From an uncultured Pseudoflavonifractor sp. (lineage in GTDB: Bacteria; Bacillota; Clostridia; Oscillospirales; Oscillospiraceae), in assembly GCF_944387275.1 (NCBI RefSeq), contig NZ_CALXEG010000004.1, positions 44,085 to 108,084 on the forward strand: a stretch of DNA of 64,000 nucleotides, in the 5' to 3' direction. Below, in pieces: positions 7,873 through 16,888 of the stretch (its first letter is position 1; the number at the start of each line of letters is the position of its first letter). The translations under genes were made by a program, and so were the position numbers. A model generated the notes under the pieces. It did no database searches. It was given only the letters and a program-made list of their open reading frames with translations, and was not told the DNA's origin.

Positions 7873-9102
7873 TCAGCCCTGTCTGGGCGCCGGTATCTGC
7901 CTGGACACCGACAGGACAATTCCCATTTCTACCAATTGTATGACCAGTGCCGTGCCGCCGTAGCTGAAGAAGGGCAGCGAGATGCCGGTGGGGGGGATCA
8001 GGTTGGTGACCACGGCGATGTTCAGGAACACCTGCACCGCCACCAGGGTGGTGATACCCACCACCAGCAGCGCGCCGAACCGGTCCCGGGAGTGGATGGC
8101 GATCCAGTAGCCCCGGATGACCAGCAGGGCGAAGAGAATGATAATGATGGCCGCGCCGATGTAGCCCAGCTCCTCGCAGGTGATGGAGAACACGTAGTCG
8201 TTCTCCGGCTCGGGCAGGTAGTTGAACTTCTGCCGGGAGTTGCCCAGGCCCACGCCCAGCAGTCCGCCGGAGCCGATGGCGTACAGGGACTGGATGGTCT
8301 GATAGCCGCCGTTGAGGGGGTCGCTCCAGGGGTCCTGCCAGATGGCCAGCCGGGCGGCCATGTAGCTGGTCTGGGTCATGATGAACCACAGCCCCGCGCC
8401 CACCACCGCGCCGCCGGCCACGAACCAGCCCAGCTTGATGCCGCCTGCAAAGAGGACAGCCGCGCCAGCCACCAGGATGAGGATGGTGCCCGACATGTGG
8501 GGCTCCATGAGCATGAGCAGGGCCACTGCCCCCAGGATGAGCATATAGGGCACCAGCTCAATGAAGCCGATCCGGTCCAGCAGGTCCAGCAGGCGGCCGG
8601 AGGGCTTGCGCAGGTCGTACTTTTTTCGCTTCTCCGTGCTCCGCTTGGACAATCGTGAGGAGAAGTAGAGGATCACGCCCAGCTTGGCGATCTCAGAGGG
8701 CTGGAAGCTGCCCAGGCCGGGCACACGGATCCAGCGCTGGGCGCCGGTGGTGGCCTTGCCGAAGCCCAGGGGGGTGAACACCAGGACCAGGCACAGGAAG
8801 GCCGCCAGCAGGGCAAAGACCGCCAGCCAGCGGTAGTGCTGGTAGTTGAGTTTGCTCACCAGGTACATGACCACAATGCCGGCCGCGCCGAACAGGGCCT
8901 GGCGGACAAAGTAGTAGGTGGGGTCGTGCTTGGCCACCACGCCGTCGTAGTAGGCTGTGGCGTAGGAGGCGGAGAACACCATCACCAGCCCGATTCCCGT
9001 GAGCATCAGGGTCAGCATCAGGAAGGGCAGATCCATGGGTCCCCGTGCCAGCTGCTCCTCCACGGTGAGATCCCGCTTCATTTTCCGCGCCGTGACGGTC
9101 AC
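7873..9102 (-). CDS. ftsW: Septal peptidoglycan polymerase FtsW (SEDS)
   Basis: SEDS-family lipid II polymerase that works with the class B PBP at the septum. The protein is 409 aa with about ten membrane segments. Family marks are FQPSEIAKL, the extracellular loop PEPENDYVF with its essential Asp region, and GISLPFFSYGGTAL. The start is uncertain: the GTG at 9102 lies immediately beside a GGGAGG sequence, and an ATG seven codons downstream (9081) is an alternative. It could be the paralogue SpoVE, but the dcw position favours FtsW. Confidence 0.94.
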   Translation of the reverse strand: MTVTARKMKRDLTVEEQLARGPMDLPFLMLTLMLTGIGLVMVFSASYATAYYDGVVAKHDPTYYFVRQALFGAAGIVVMYLVSKLNYQHYRWLAVFALLAAFLCLVLVFTPLGFGKATTGAQRWIRVPGLGSFQPSEIAKLGVILYFSSRLSKRSTEKRKKYDLRKPSGRLLDLLDRIGFIELVPYMLILGAVALLMLMEPHMSGTILILVAGAAVLFAGGIKLGWFVAGGAVVGAGLWFIMTQTSYMAARLAIWQDPWSDPLNGGYQTIQSLYAIGSGGLLGVGLGNSRQKFNYLPEPENDYVFSITCEELGYIGAAIIIILFALLVIRGYWIAIHSRDRFGALLVVGITTLVAVQVFLNIAVVTNLIPPTGISLPFFSYGGTALVIQLVEMGIVLSVSRQIPAPRQG

Positions 9103-9131
9103 CTCCCAAAGGTTTCTCCCGCTCTGTCAGC

Positions 9132-10118
9132 TCAGAACGGATAGCGGTTGATCAGGCCGAAATAGGCCAGCAGACAGGCCGCCAGCGTGATCAGGGTAAA
9201 GACGGTAAAGAGCTTCACCTCGCTCCAGCCCCCCAGCTCCAGGTGGTGGTGCAGGGGCGCCATGCGGAAGATCCGCTTGCCGTGGGTCAGCTTGAAATAG
9301 GTCACCTGGATGATGTCGGACAGGGTCTCGGCGATGTAGATGATGCCCACCAGGATCAGGAGCAGGGGGATATCCAGGGCAAAGGCCATGCCGCACACCA
9401 CGCCGCCCAGGAACAGGGAGCCGGTGTCCCCCATGAACACCTTGGCGGGGTGGAAGTTGTAGATGAGGAAGGCGCACAGGCCGCCGAACAGGGCGGATGC
9501 GAACACGCCCAGCTCAATGGCGCCCCACAGGACGGACACCGCCAGGAAGAACAGGGACACGGGCATGGTCACGCCGGTGGCCAGGCCGTCGATGCCGTCG
9601 GTCAGGTTGACGGCGTTGACCGTGCCCACCATGACAAAGGCGGCAAAGACCATGTACAGCCACTCGGGCAGGTCCAGGGTGACGTTGACAAAGGGGATGT
9701 ACAGGTCGAAGCTCAGGTAGCCGAAGTGGCGCAGCAGCAGGGTGAACACGATGGCGGCCGCCAGCTGGAGCAGGAACTTCATCCCGGCGGACAGGCCGTC
9801 GCCGTGGTGGTACTTCACCTTCACATAGTCGTCAAAGAAGCCGATGGCGCCGAACACCAGGGCGAACACCAGCACGAACAGGGCGCCGTAGGCCCCGGCG
9901 GCGATGTCCCGCCAGCCCACGGTGAGCACCGCCACGGTGATGCCCACGATAAAGGTCAGGCCGCCCATGGTGGGGGTGTTCTGCTTGGAGTTGTGCCACG
10001 CGGGTCCGTATTCCTTCACGCCCTGCCCCGCCTTCAGCCGGCGCAGCAGGGGGATCAGCACCTTACCCGCCAGGAAGGCCACCACAAAGGCCACCAGGAA
10101 GCTTACTACATATCTCAT
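9132..10118 (-). CDS. mraY: Phospho-N-acetylmuramoyl-pentapeptide transferase MraY
   Basis: Polytopic membrane enzyme that joins UDP-MurNAc-pentapeptide to undecaprenyl phosphate to give lipid I. The catalytic Asp motifs FFDDYVK and NAVNLTDGIDGL and the APLHHHLE motif are present. The start chosen (10118, MRYVVSF) has GGGAGG 8 bp upstream; ten further upstream codons have no ribosome site. A possible internal promoter (TAAAAT with TG extension, minus strand 10185-10190) lies in the 134-bp gap after murE. Confidence 0.97.
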   Translation of the reverse strand: MRYVVSFLVAFVVAFLAGKVLIPLLRRLKAGQGVKEYGPAWHNSKQNTPTMGGLTFIVGITVAVLTVGWRDIAAGAYGALFVLVFALVFGAIGFFDDYVKVKYHHGDGLSAGMKFLLQLAAAIVFTLLLRHFGYLSFDLYIPFVNVTLDLPEWLYMVFAAFVMVGTVNAVNLTDGIDGLATGVTMPVSLFFLAVSVLWGAIELGVFASALFGGLCAFLIYNFHPAKVFMGDTGSLFLGGVVCGMAFALDIPLLLILVGIIYIAETLSDIIQVTYFKLTHGKRIFRMAPLHHHLELGGWSEVKLFTVFTLITLAACLLAYFGLINRYPF

Positions 10119-10252
10119 CTTTTGAACCTCCCAAACCTCCGCCCGCACACGCCGGGCTTCTCCGGTCCGTTTTCACAAAGTGGTATTTTACCATAAGCGA
10201 GCTGGTGTTTTCCACTCAAAAAGTAACAAATTTTCCTTCTGTTTTCCGATTT

Positions 10253-11713
10253 TCATGGACAGTCCCGGGACTGGCCGTCAAAATAGGCGGCCACCTCCTC
10301 CCGTTCGTCCAGGTGGCGGCGGGTGGTGCCGATCTCCTGATAGGTCTCATGCCCCTTGCCCGCCAGCACCACCGTGTCCCCGGTCCTGGCCTCGTCCAGG
10401 GCCCGGCGGATGGCCTCCCGCCGGTGGGGCACCACGATGCAGGGGGTGTCGCTCCCCTCCATGCCCGCCTGGATGTCGGCCAGGATGGCCTCCGGGTCCT
10501 CGGTGCGGGGATTGTCGGAGGTGAGCACCACCAGGTCGGCCAGCTCCGCCGCGATGGCCCCCATGACGGGCCGCTTGGTCCGGTCCCGGTCGCCGCCGCA
10601 GCCGAACAGGCAGACGACCCGGCCCGGGGTGAAGTCCCGCACGGTGGTGAGAATGTTCTCCAGGGCGTCGGGGGTGTGGGCGTAGTCGATGATGACCGTG
10701 TAGTCCGCCGGGGTGGGCACCACCTCGATGCGGCCCTTGACCCCCCTGGCCTCCGCCAGGGAGCCGCACACCTCCGGCAGGTCCAGCCCCAGGGCCAGGC
10801 CGCAGGCGATGACGCCCAGGGCGTTGTAGATGGTGAACCCGCCGGGGATGGGCAGCTTCACCCGGGCGATGGCCCCGGTGGTGAGGGCCTCGAATTCCAC
10901 CCGGTCAGGGAACAGGCGGATGTTCTTGGCGGTCACGTCGGCCTCGTCCTTGTTCTCCGAGTAGGTCACCGCCGGGCAGGTGACGGCGGAGGCGTAGTAC
11001 CGCCCGGCCTCGTCGTCCAGGTTGAGCACCGCCGTGCCGGTCTGGCGGAAGAGAAGCCCCTTCACCCGCCGGTACTCCTCCATGGTGCCGTGGAAGTCCA
11101 GGTGGTCCCGGGTCAGGTTGGTAAAGATACCGGCCTGGAACCGGATGCCGTCCACCCGGTGGAGGGCCAGGGCATGGGAGGACACCTCCATCACCACGTG
11201 GGTGCAGCCCCGGTCCGCCATGTCCCGCAGCAGCTTCTGTACCTCCCAGGACTCGGGGGTGGTGCGGTGGGCGGGGACGATCTCCTCCCCGATCATGTTC
11301 TGGTTGGTGCCCATGAGCCCCACCTTTGCCCCCAGCACCTGCTCCAGCATGGCCTTGAGGAGATAGGTGGTGGTGGTCTTGCCGTTGGTGCCGGTGACGC
11401 CGATGACGGTCAGGGCGTCGGCCGGGCGGCCAAACCAGTTGGCGGACACCGCCGCCAGGGCGGCCCGGGTATCCCCGGCGATGAGCCAGGGCCCGGGCCC
11501 GTCGGGGGCCTTATGGCAGATGACCGCCGCCGCCCCCTTCTCCACCGCCTCATGGAGGAATTGGTGGCCGTCGGTCTTGTAGCCGGTGAGGGCCACAAAG
11601 AGCTCCCCCGGCCGGATGGTGCGGGTGTCGTAGCTGATTCCTGAAATTTCCACATCCTCGTCCACGGAGCCCCCAAGGAGGGCCACGCCGGACAAAAGCG
11701 CCTTCAGTCTCAT
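10253..11713 (-). CDS. murE: UDP-MurNAc-tripeptide synthetase MurE, meso-diaminopimelate type
   Basis: ATP-dependent ligase adding the third amino acid to UDP-MurNAc-Ala-Glu. The P-loop GVTGTNGKTTTT and the Mur-ligase motifs are intact. The DNPR motif (Asp400-Arg403) is the known mark of meso-DAP-specific enzymes, so the peptidoglycan should contain DAP; this agrees with lysA in the window. Length 486 aa is typical. The ATG at 11713 is preferred over an in-frame GTG five codons upstream, because GAGGGGTG precedes it at proper distance. Confidence 0.96.
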   Translation of the reverse strand: MRLKALLSGVALLGGSVDEDVEISGISYDTRTIRPGELFVALTGYKTDGHQFLHEAVEKGAAAVICHKAPDGPGPWLIAGDTRAALAAVSANWFGRPADALTVIGVTGTNGKTTTTYLLKAMLEQVLGAKVGLMGTNQNMIGEEIVPAHRTTPESWEVQKLLRDMADRGCTHVVMEVSSHALALHRVDGIRFQAGIFTNLTRDHLDFHGTMEEYRRVKGLLFRQTGTAVLNLDDEAGRYYASAVTCPAVTYSENKDEADVTAKNIRLFPDRVEFEALTTGAIARVKLPIPGGFTIYNALGVIACGLALGLDLPEVCGSLAEARGVKGRIEVVPTPADYTVIIDYAHTPDALENILTTVRDFTPGRVVCLFGCGGDRDRTKRPVMGAIAAELADLVVLTSDNPRTEDPEAILADIQAGMEGSDTPCIVVPHRREAIRRALDEARTGDTVVLAGKGHETYQEIGTTRRHLDEREEVAAYFDGQSRDCP

Positions 11714-11758
11714 GCTGTCACCCCTCACTCTGTGTGCCGATATCAGAATCTTCGCTTC

Positions 11759-11790
11759 AGCCCGGTCCGGGAATGCTCCCGGACCGGGCT
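11759..11790 (-). repeat. 14-bp perfect hairpin between the PBP gene and murE
   Basis: Arms AGCCCGGTCCGGGA at 11759-11772 and 11777-11790 with a 4-nt loop. There is no T-run on either side. It may be an mRNA stabilising or processing hairpin within the dcw transcript. Confidence 0.6.
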
Positions 11791-11815
11791 GGTCGCCTTG
11801 GGAAATGCCGCCCGC

Positions 11816-14197
11816 TCAGAAGCCTGCGCCGGCGGTGGTGGCGGTGTTGTCCATGAACTGGACCTCCACCACGGTGCCCCGGTCCACCATGGTGCCGGCG
11901 GCGATGGACTGGCCGGCGGCGATGGTGCTGGAGGTGTAGTAGTCGGACACGCCGGTGGCCTTCATGTACAGGCCCAGGTTGCTGAGGGTCTGGCGCACCG
12001 TCTCAGGAGACTTGCCCGACAGGTCGGGCACCTCCACCTGGTCGGTGGGCTTGGCCTCGCCCAGGTAGAGCACCATCTCGCTGCCGCCGGGGATGGACGC
12101 GCCCTGGATGGGGATCTGGTCGGTGACGGTCTCGCCGCTGCCCACGGTGCGCACCGTAAGCCCGGCGGCCTCCGCCTTGGCCTGGGCGTCGGCCACGGAC
12201 AGGCCCACCACGCTGGGGGCCAGCACGTCGGCGCCCGAGAGCTCCTCGGCGGTGTACTGCTTCTCCACGCCCATGTAGTCCAGGATGTTGGCCAGCAGCT
12301 CGCCGGCCCGGGTGGCGCCCATGACGCCGCCGCTGATGTAGTAGCCGCCGGAGGTGTAGTTGCTGCCGGGGGACACGGGCTTGGGGTTATCGAAGGCGAT
12401 GAGGATCACCACCTGGGGGTCGTCCGCGGGGGCGAAGCCCAGGAAGGAGACGATGGTGTGGTCGTCCTCCAGGGTCTCGGAGGAGCCGGTCTTGCCGCCG
12501 ATGCGGTAGCCCGCCTGGTAGGCGTTCTTGCCGGTGCCGCCGTTGACCACGCCCTCCAGGATGGTGCGGCACTTCTCGCTGGTGGCCTCGCTGACCACCT
12601 GGCGGCGCTCGGTGGGCTCGGTGCTCTGGAGCACGTTGCCGTCGGCGTCGGTGATGGACTCCAGCACATAGGGCTGCATCAGGTGGCCCCCGTTGATGAC
12701 GGCGGAGGCGGCGGTGATGAGCTGGATGGGGGTCACGTTGAAGCGCTGGCCGAAGGAGGCGGTGGCCAGGGAGGCCTCGCCGTAGGGGCCGGTGAACCAA
12801 TCACGGGACCACACCGTACTGCCCGCCTCGCCCTGCATGTCGATGCCGGTGAGCTCCAGGAAGCCGAAGTCCTCCAGGTAGTCGTAGAACTTCTCCGCGC
12901 CCAGCCGCTGGCCGATGGCGATGAAGGCCGGGTTGCAGGAGTTGGCCACCGCCTTGGCCAGGGTCTGGGTGCCGTGGCCTTTGCGGTCGGAGCAGCGGAT
13001 GGTGCTGCCGGCGATGACCACCGAACCGGTGCAGTTGAAGGTGTCGCTCTCGCTGACCACGCCCTCCTCCAGGGCGGCGGCCAGCACCACGGACTTGAAG
13101 GTGGAACCGGGCTCGTAGGTGTCGTTGATGGCCTTGTTGCGCCACTGGAGCAGCTGGGCGTTGCCCAGGGCCTCTTTATACTCGTCGCTGTCCTCCCCGT
13201 AGGTGCTCTTGAGGGTCTCCAGCTCGGCCAGGGTGTCCGGGTCGGTGACCTGGCTGGGGTTGTTCAGGTCGTAGGTGGGAGAGTTGGCCCAGGCCAGGAT
13301 GGCCCCGGTGTTGGGGTCCATGGCGATGGCAAAGCCGCCGTTCTGCACGTCGTACATCTCAATGCCCTTCTCCAGAGCCCGCTCGCAGTAGTACTGGATG
13401 GTGGCGTCAATGGTGAGATTCAGGTTGTTGCCGTCGGTGGCGTCGTAGTAGTTCTCGTAGCGGGAGAGCATCTCGGTGCCGTTGCCGTTCTTGGCGGTCA
13501 CCACGCGGCCGGTCTCGCCGGAGAGCACGCTGTCGTAGTAGGCCTCCATGCCGTAGGCGCCCTCGTTCTCCGAGTTGACGAAGCCGATGACCTGGGCGGC
13601 CAGGCTGGAGTGGGGGTAGTACCGCTTGGAGGTGGGGGTGGAGTAGAGGGCGTTGGACAGGCCGTACTCCAGCTTGAAGGCCATGACCTGCTCGTTCACG
13701 TCCTGCTCCACCTTGGCGGCCAGGCGCACGTAGGAGGTGTCCTTCTGGAGGCGGAGGAGAATGGTGTCCTTGTCCAGGCCCAAAATCTCCGCCAGGCCGG
13801 ACGCCACCGCCTCGTCGGTGGGCTCGGGGCCGGGGGCCGTCTTGCTCTCCCCCTTCTGATAGGCCTCCACCTTCTTCTGGTAGTTCTCCTGGACGGTGTT
13901 CAGGTCCCGGGGGGAGACAATGATGTCGTAGGCCGTGGAACTCAGGGCCAGGGGGGTGCCCTTGCTGTCATAGATGGTGCCCCGGTTGGCCGTCACCGCC
14001 ACGTCCCTGGTCTGCTGGCCGATGGCCAGCTCCTGGTAGTACTCATGGTTGGTGATTTGCAGGTCGTACAGCCGCACCAGCAGGGGAATGAAGATCACCA
14101 CGCCGAAGATGGCCATCAGGAAGATGGTGCGCCCCAGAATGGTGCGGTTTCCCCGCCGGTCGGGCTGCTGCTTCTGTTTCTTTTCGCCGTTCATCAT
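11816..14197 (-). CDS. Class B penicillin-binding protein (FtsI/SpoVD type) with PASTA domains
   Basis: Membrane-anchored transpeptidase that cross-links septal (or spore cortex) peptidoglycan with its SEDS partner. The 793-aa protein has an N-terminal membrane helix (about residues 22-42), a dimerisation domain beginning ANRGTIYDSKG, and the transpeptidase domain with STFK (Ser365), SCN (Ser420) and KTG (Lys569). Two PASTA repeats at the C-terminus (starting near APSVVGLS and VEVPDLSG) probably bind muropeptide or strand. The ATG at 14197 follows GAGGTGATC; upstream in-frame codons lack a site. Position suggests FtsI; SpoVD cannot be excluded. Confidence 0.93.
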   Translation of the reverse strand: MMNGEKKQKQQPDRRGNRTILGRTIFLMAIFGVVIFIPLLVRLYDLQITNHEYYQELAIGQQTRDVAVTANRGTIYDSKGTPLALSSTAYDIIVSPRDLNTVQENYQKKVEAYQKGESKTAPGPEPTDEAVASGLAEILGLDKDTILLRLQKDTSYVRLAAKVEQDVNEQVMAFKLEYGLSNALYSTPTSKRYYPHSSLAAQVIGFVNSENEGAYGMEAYYDSVLSGETGRVVTAKNGNGTEMLSRYENYYDATDGNNLNLTIDATIQYYCERALEKGIEMYDVQNGGFAIAMDPNTGAILAWANSPTYDLNNPSQVTDPDTLAELETLKSTYGEDSDEYKEALGNAQLLQWRNKAINDTYEPGSTFKSVVLAAALEEGVVSESDTFNCTGSVVIAGSTIRCSDRKGHGTQTLAKAVANSCNPAFIAIGQRLGAEKFYDYLEDFGFLELTGIDMQGEAGSTVWSRDWFTGPYGEASLATASFGQRFNVTPIQLITAASAVINGGHLMQPYVLESITDADGNVLQSTEPTERRQVVSEATSEKCRTILEGVVNGGTGKNAYQAGYRIGGKTGSSETLEDDHTIVSFLGFAPADDPQVVILIAFDNPKPVSPGSNYTSGGYYISGGVMGATRAGELLANILDYMGVEKQYTAEELSGADVLAPSVVGLSVADAQAKAEAAGLTVRTVGSGETVTDQIPIQGASIPGGSEMVLYLGEAKPTDQVEVPDLSGKSPETVRQTLSNLGLYMKATGVSDYYTSSTIAAGQSIAAGTMVDRGTVVEVQFMDNTATTAGAGF

Positions 14198-14337
14198 ACG
14201 ATCACCTCTGTGCCTGTAAAAACGCGCTGACTGTTTTCTCTCTATGAGGCCGGGCGTCCGGGGACGGCTGAGCGGCCGCCCCTGTGCTCCCTGCTCAACG
14301 GTTTTCACTTCCGTCGCTCTTTCCCCACTGAAATATG

Positions 14338-14372
14338 GAGGGCGTAAGAAAATTTTATTTTCTTACGCCCTC
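14338..14372 (-). repeat. 16-bp perfect inverted repeat between ftsL-like and PBP genes
   Basis: Arms GAGGGCGTAAGAAAAT and complement with a 3-nt loop, in the 240-bp gap inside the dcw operon. The AT inner part and GC base resemble a terminator, but no U-run follows on the minus strand. It could attenuate or process the dcw mRNA between ftsL and the PBP gene. Apart from this repeat I see no gene in 14198-14437. Confidence 0.6.
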
Positions 14373-14437
14373 TCTGTGTGGGCTGCGGGTGCAACCCTTT
14401 TTCTCTTTTCGGGTCTTACAAAACTATATGGGGTGGC

Positions 14438-15010
14438 TCACTTGAAATATTCCACCACATTGCCCAGGATGTTCTGGATGCCCTGGAGGGCGCCGTTCAG
14501 GCCCTGGACCGGGGTCTCCTCGTCGTTGAACAGCACCACGCTGTCGGGCTCGGACAGGTCCAGGTAGAGGATCTGCCCCGCCTGAGGCTTGACCATGGTG
14601 CCGTCGGACGTCACCGCGGTCTCGATGCTGGCCAGGTCAAAGGCCAGCTCGTACTGGGTGCGCAGGTAGCTCTCCTGCTCCTCCAGCTCGGACAGGTCGC
14701 TCTTCAGGCTGGCGATATCGTCGGACAGGGTGGTGAGCTGGATGGAGCTGAGCAGCACCAGCACGGCAAACACGCCGATGGCCAGGAAGCCCACCACCGC
14801 GAAGGGGGAGACGGCCCCCGCCTCCCGCACCCGGGCTTTGGGCCGGACTGCCGCCCGCTCTCTGGGCCGGACCAGGGGGCGGGTCCCGGTCTGCTCTCCG
14901 CCCCGGAGGGGCCGGGCAGCCGTATCGGTGTAGCTCAGGTCGTAGGCCACGCTGTCATAGGTGGCGCGGGGCGTGTTATATCGTCTTCTTCGGGCTGCGG
15001 CAGTTGCCAT
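14438..15010 (-). CDS. ftsL: FtsL-like bitopic cell division protein
   Basis: 190-aa single-pass protein in the position of ftsL, between rsmH and the PBP gene. The N-terminal 65 residues are basic and Arg/Pro-rich. A membrane helix spans about residues 69-89 (FAVVGFLAIGVFAVLVLLSS), followed by a short leucine-zipper-like coiled coil (LSDDIASLKSDLSELEEQ) and a C-terminal extracytoplasmic region. Topology and position, not sequence similarity, support the FtsL call. The long cytoplasmic tail is larger than in Bacillus FtsL. Confidence 0.75.
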   Translation of the reverse strand: MATAAARRRRYNTPRATYDSVAYDLSYTDTAARPLRGGEQTGTRPLVRPRERAAVRPKARVREAGAVSPFAVVGFLAIGVFAVLVLLSSIQLTTLSDDIASLKSDLSELEEQESYLRTQYELAFDLASIETAVTSDGTMVKPQAGQILYLDLSEPDSVVLFNDEETPVQGLNGALQGIQNILGNVVEYFK

Positions 15011-15069
15011 GGGGCGTCCACTCCATTCTTTTGCAGATGCATTGGGGAAGGTGTTCCCTTTTCTCTCAT

Positions 15070-16011
15070 TTACAGTTTCTCCGCAATCCGCAGCTTGGCG
15101 CTGCGGGCGCGGGCGTTCTCATTCAGTTCTTCCTCGCCGGACACGATGGGCTTTTTATTCACCAGCCGGATGACCGGCTTCTTCCCGCACACACACACCG
15201 GGAAGTCCGGGGGACAGGTGCAGCCCTTGGCAAAGGCGGCGAAGGCGTTTTTCACGATCCGATCCTCCAGCGAGTGGAAGGAGATGATGGCCAGCCGTCC
15301 GCCGGGCGCCAGCGCGGGCACAGCCGCCTGGATCAGCCTGTCCACCGCGGAGAGCTCGTCGTTGACCGCGATGCGGATGGCCTGGAAGGACCGCTTGGCC
15401 GGGTGCTGCTTCTCCCGCAGGGCGTGGGCAGGCATGGCCGAGCGGATGATGTCCACCAGCTGAAGGGTGGTCTCAATGGGGGCCTTCTCCCGGGCGCGGA
15501 CAATGGCCGCGGCAATGGCGGGGGCATACCGCTCCTCGCCAAACTGGAACAGGATCCGCCGGAGCTCCTCCTGGGGCCACTCGTTGACCACCGTTCTGGC
15601 AGTAAGCGCCTCGGACTGGTCCATCCGCATGTCCAACGGGGCGTCAGCCATATAGGAGAAGCCCCTGCTGGCGTCGTCCAGCTGGGGGGAGGACACGCCC
15701 AGGTCGGCCAGCACGCCGCTCAGGTTGTCCAGCTTCAGCCGGTCCAGAATGTCCGCCAGGTCGCCAAAGTTGCCGTGGACCAGAGTCACCCGGTCCATCA
15801 GGCCCTCCAGCCGCCCGGGTGCCGCGTCCAGGGCGGCCTGGTCCCGGTCGATGCAGATGAGCCGGCCGGTGGTGAGCCGCCGGGCGATCTCCCGGGAGTG
15901 GCCCGCCCGGCCCAGGGTGGCGTCCACATAGACGCCCGCCGGGTCGATATTCAATCCGTCGATGCACTCCTGGAGCAGCACCGGCTTGTGGGAAAATTCC
16001 ATCTCACTCAT
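15070..16011 (-). CDS. rsmH: 16S rRNA (cytosine1402-N4)-methyltransferase RsmH
   Basis: SAM-dependent methyltransferase (MraW) that modifies C1402 in the ribosomal P site. The 313-aa protein begins FSHKPVLLQECIDGL and has the SAM motif VDATLGRAGHS (here GRAGHS rather than the common GxGGHS) and the conserved ADLGVSSPQLDDASRGFS. It ends with the usual N-A-R-A-R-S-A-K-L-R tail. It begins one base after the mraZ stop, so its ribosome site is inside mraZ. Confidence 0.97.
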   Translation of the reverse strand: MSEMEFSHKPVLLQECIDGLNIDPAGVYVDATLGRAGHSREIARRLTTGRLICIDRDQAALDAAPGRLEGLMDRVTLVHGNFGDLADILDRLKLDNLSGVLADLGVSSPQLDDASRGFSYMADAPLDMRMDQSEALTARTVVNEWPQEELRRILFQFGEERYAPAIAAAIVRAREKAPIETTLQLVDIIRSAMPAHALREKQHPAKRSFQAIRIAVNDELSAVDRLIQAAVPALAPGGRLAIISFHSLEDRIVKNAFAAFAKGCTCPPDFPVCVCGKKPVIRLVNKKPIVSGEEELNENARARSAKLRIAEKL

Positions 16012-16012
16012 A

Positions 16013-16435
16013 TTACAGCCCCAGCCCCTTGAGGATGGCGTTCATCTTCTCGGGGGTGATCTCCTCCTGTTTCTCCTGCCAGCGCTCGGCGCTCCAGATC
16101 TCCGCCCGGTTGTGGACGCCGGTGATGACCGCGTCCTTCTCCAGTCCAGCGAACTTCCGCAGCATGGCCGGGATGACGATCCGGCCCTGGCTGTCCGGCT
16201 CGCACTTGGCGGCGTTGGCGAACAGGGGGCGCATGGCCACCGACTCCGTCATGGGCAGGGCGGCGAATTTGGCGGTAAAGGTGTCCCAGGTCTCCTGGGG
16301 ATAGACGGCCAGGCAGCCGTCAATACCCATGGTGACGTAGAGGGTGTCCCCCAGCTCACGGCGGAGCTGGGCGGGAATGAACAGGCGGCCTTTGGCATCG
16401 AGGCTGTGCTCGTACGTGCCGGTGGCGCTCATCAT
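16013..16435 (-). CDS. mraZ: Transcriptional regulator MraZ
   Basis: First gene of the dcw cluster. The 140-aa protein has two SpoVT/AbrB-like half domains: GTYEHSLDAKGRLFIPAQLR near the N-terminus and CEPDSQGRIVIPAMLRKFA in the second half. In E. coli and mycoplasmas MraZ forms a ring that binds direct repeats upstream of its own gene. A candidate pair of such repeats is present here between promoter and start. The start could be either of two adjacent ATG codons behind AGGTGAAGGGG. Confidence 0.96.
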   Translation of the reverse strand: MMSATGTYEHSLDAKGRLFIPAQLRRELGDTLYVTMGIDGCLAVYPQETWDTFTAKFAALPMTESVAMRPLFANAAKCEPDSQGRIVIPAMLRKFAGLEKDAVITGVHNRAEIWSAERWQEKQEEITPEKMNAILKGLGL

Positions 16436-16450
16436 TCCCCTTCACCTCTC

Positions 16451-16497
16451 CTCCACTTTCCCCCCTCTGGGCAATGGCAGGCTCCATTTTCCCCCAC
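16451..16497 (-). promoter_or_regulatory. Candidate MraZ-binding direct repeats
   Basis: On the minus strand, GTGGGGGAAAATGGAG (16482-16497) and GGGGGGAAAGTGGAG (16451-16465) are spaced by 31 bp, about three helix turns, between the mraZ promoter and start. Known MraZ boxes are repeated TGGGN elements with about 10-bp period; these match only loosely. Confidence 0.45.
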
Positions 16498-16507
16498 CAG
16501 TGTTTTT

Positions 16508-16536
16508 AGTATAATTGTTATGTAACCAAAATGCAA
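16508..16536 (-). promoter_or_regulatory. Sigma-A promoter of the dcw operon
   Basis: Minus-strand TTGCAT (16531-16536), 17-bp spacer, TATACT (16508-16513), about 70 bp before mraZ. The remaining intergenic DNA to 16826 is AT-rich and shows no convincing gene. Confidence 0.75.
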
Positions 16537-16826
16537 CCCTTTTTTAACTCTTTTTTCCCTCCCAACCCCGGTATTTTCGTGTGAAAACAAGTGATTTCCG
16601 CACAAGAAACGTATGTTCGATTACTTTTGTAAACAGGAACCAGCGACCAATTTTCCTGTTTTATGTCTCCTTTCCGCCAAAGGAGAGAAAGCTCGTTACT
16701 TTTTCCACATTTACGCCCGTTTTTTTATTTTCGCGTTACCGTCTGATTCGACATTTTCTGACCGGCGGTAAATTTTCCGCCCCCTGTTTTTCCGCCCCCG
16801 CCCTGTTCAACTTCCAGATCATGTGA

Positions 16827-16832
16827 TATAAT
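16827..16832 (+). promoter_or_regulatory. Extended -10 promoter for the glyoxalase-acyltransferase operon
   Basis: A TGATATAAT extended -10 element lies 57 bp before the start at 16889. No good -35 box is seen; TGTTCA at 17-bp spacing is the best. Confidence 0.5.
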
Positions 16833-16888
16833 GCTTTCCGTTGTTTTCGGCACCCATCCTGCCGCATCTTTTCAATGAGGTGAACCAT

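Noticed and set aside
11732..14230. 832-codon open reading on the plus strand opposite the PBP gene
   Set aside because: Antisense shadow of the PBP gene, which carries STFK, SCN and KTG motifs.
16581..16826. 81-codon open reading upstream of the glyoxalase-like gene
   Set aside because: AT-rich, no ribosome site, Phe/Arg-rich translation without features, and it ends in the promoter region of the next gene.
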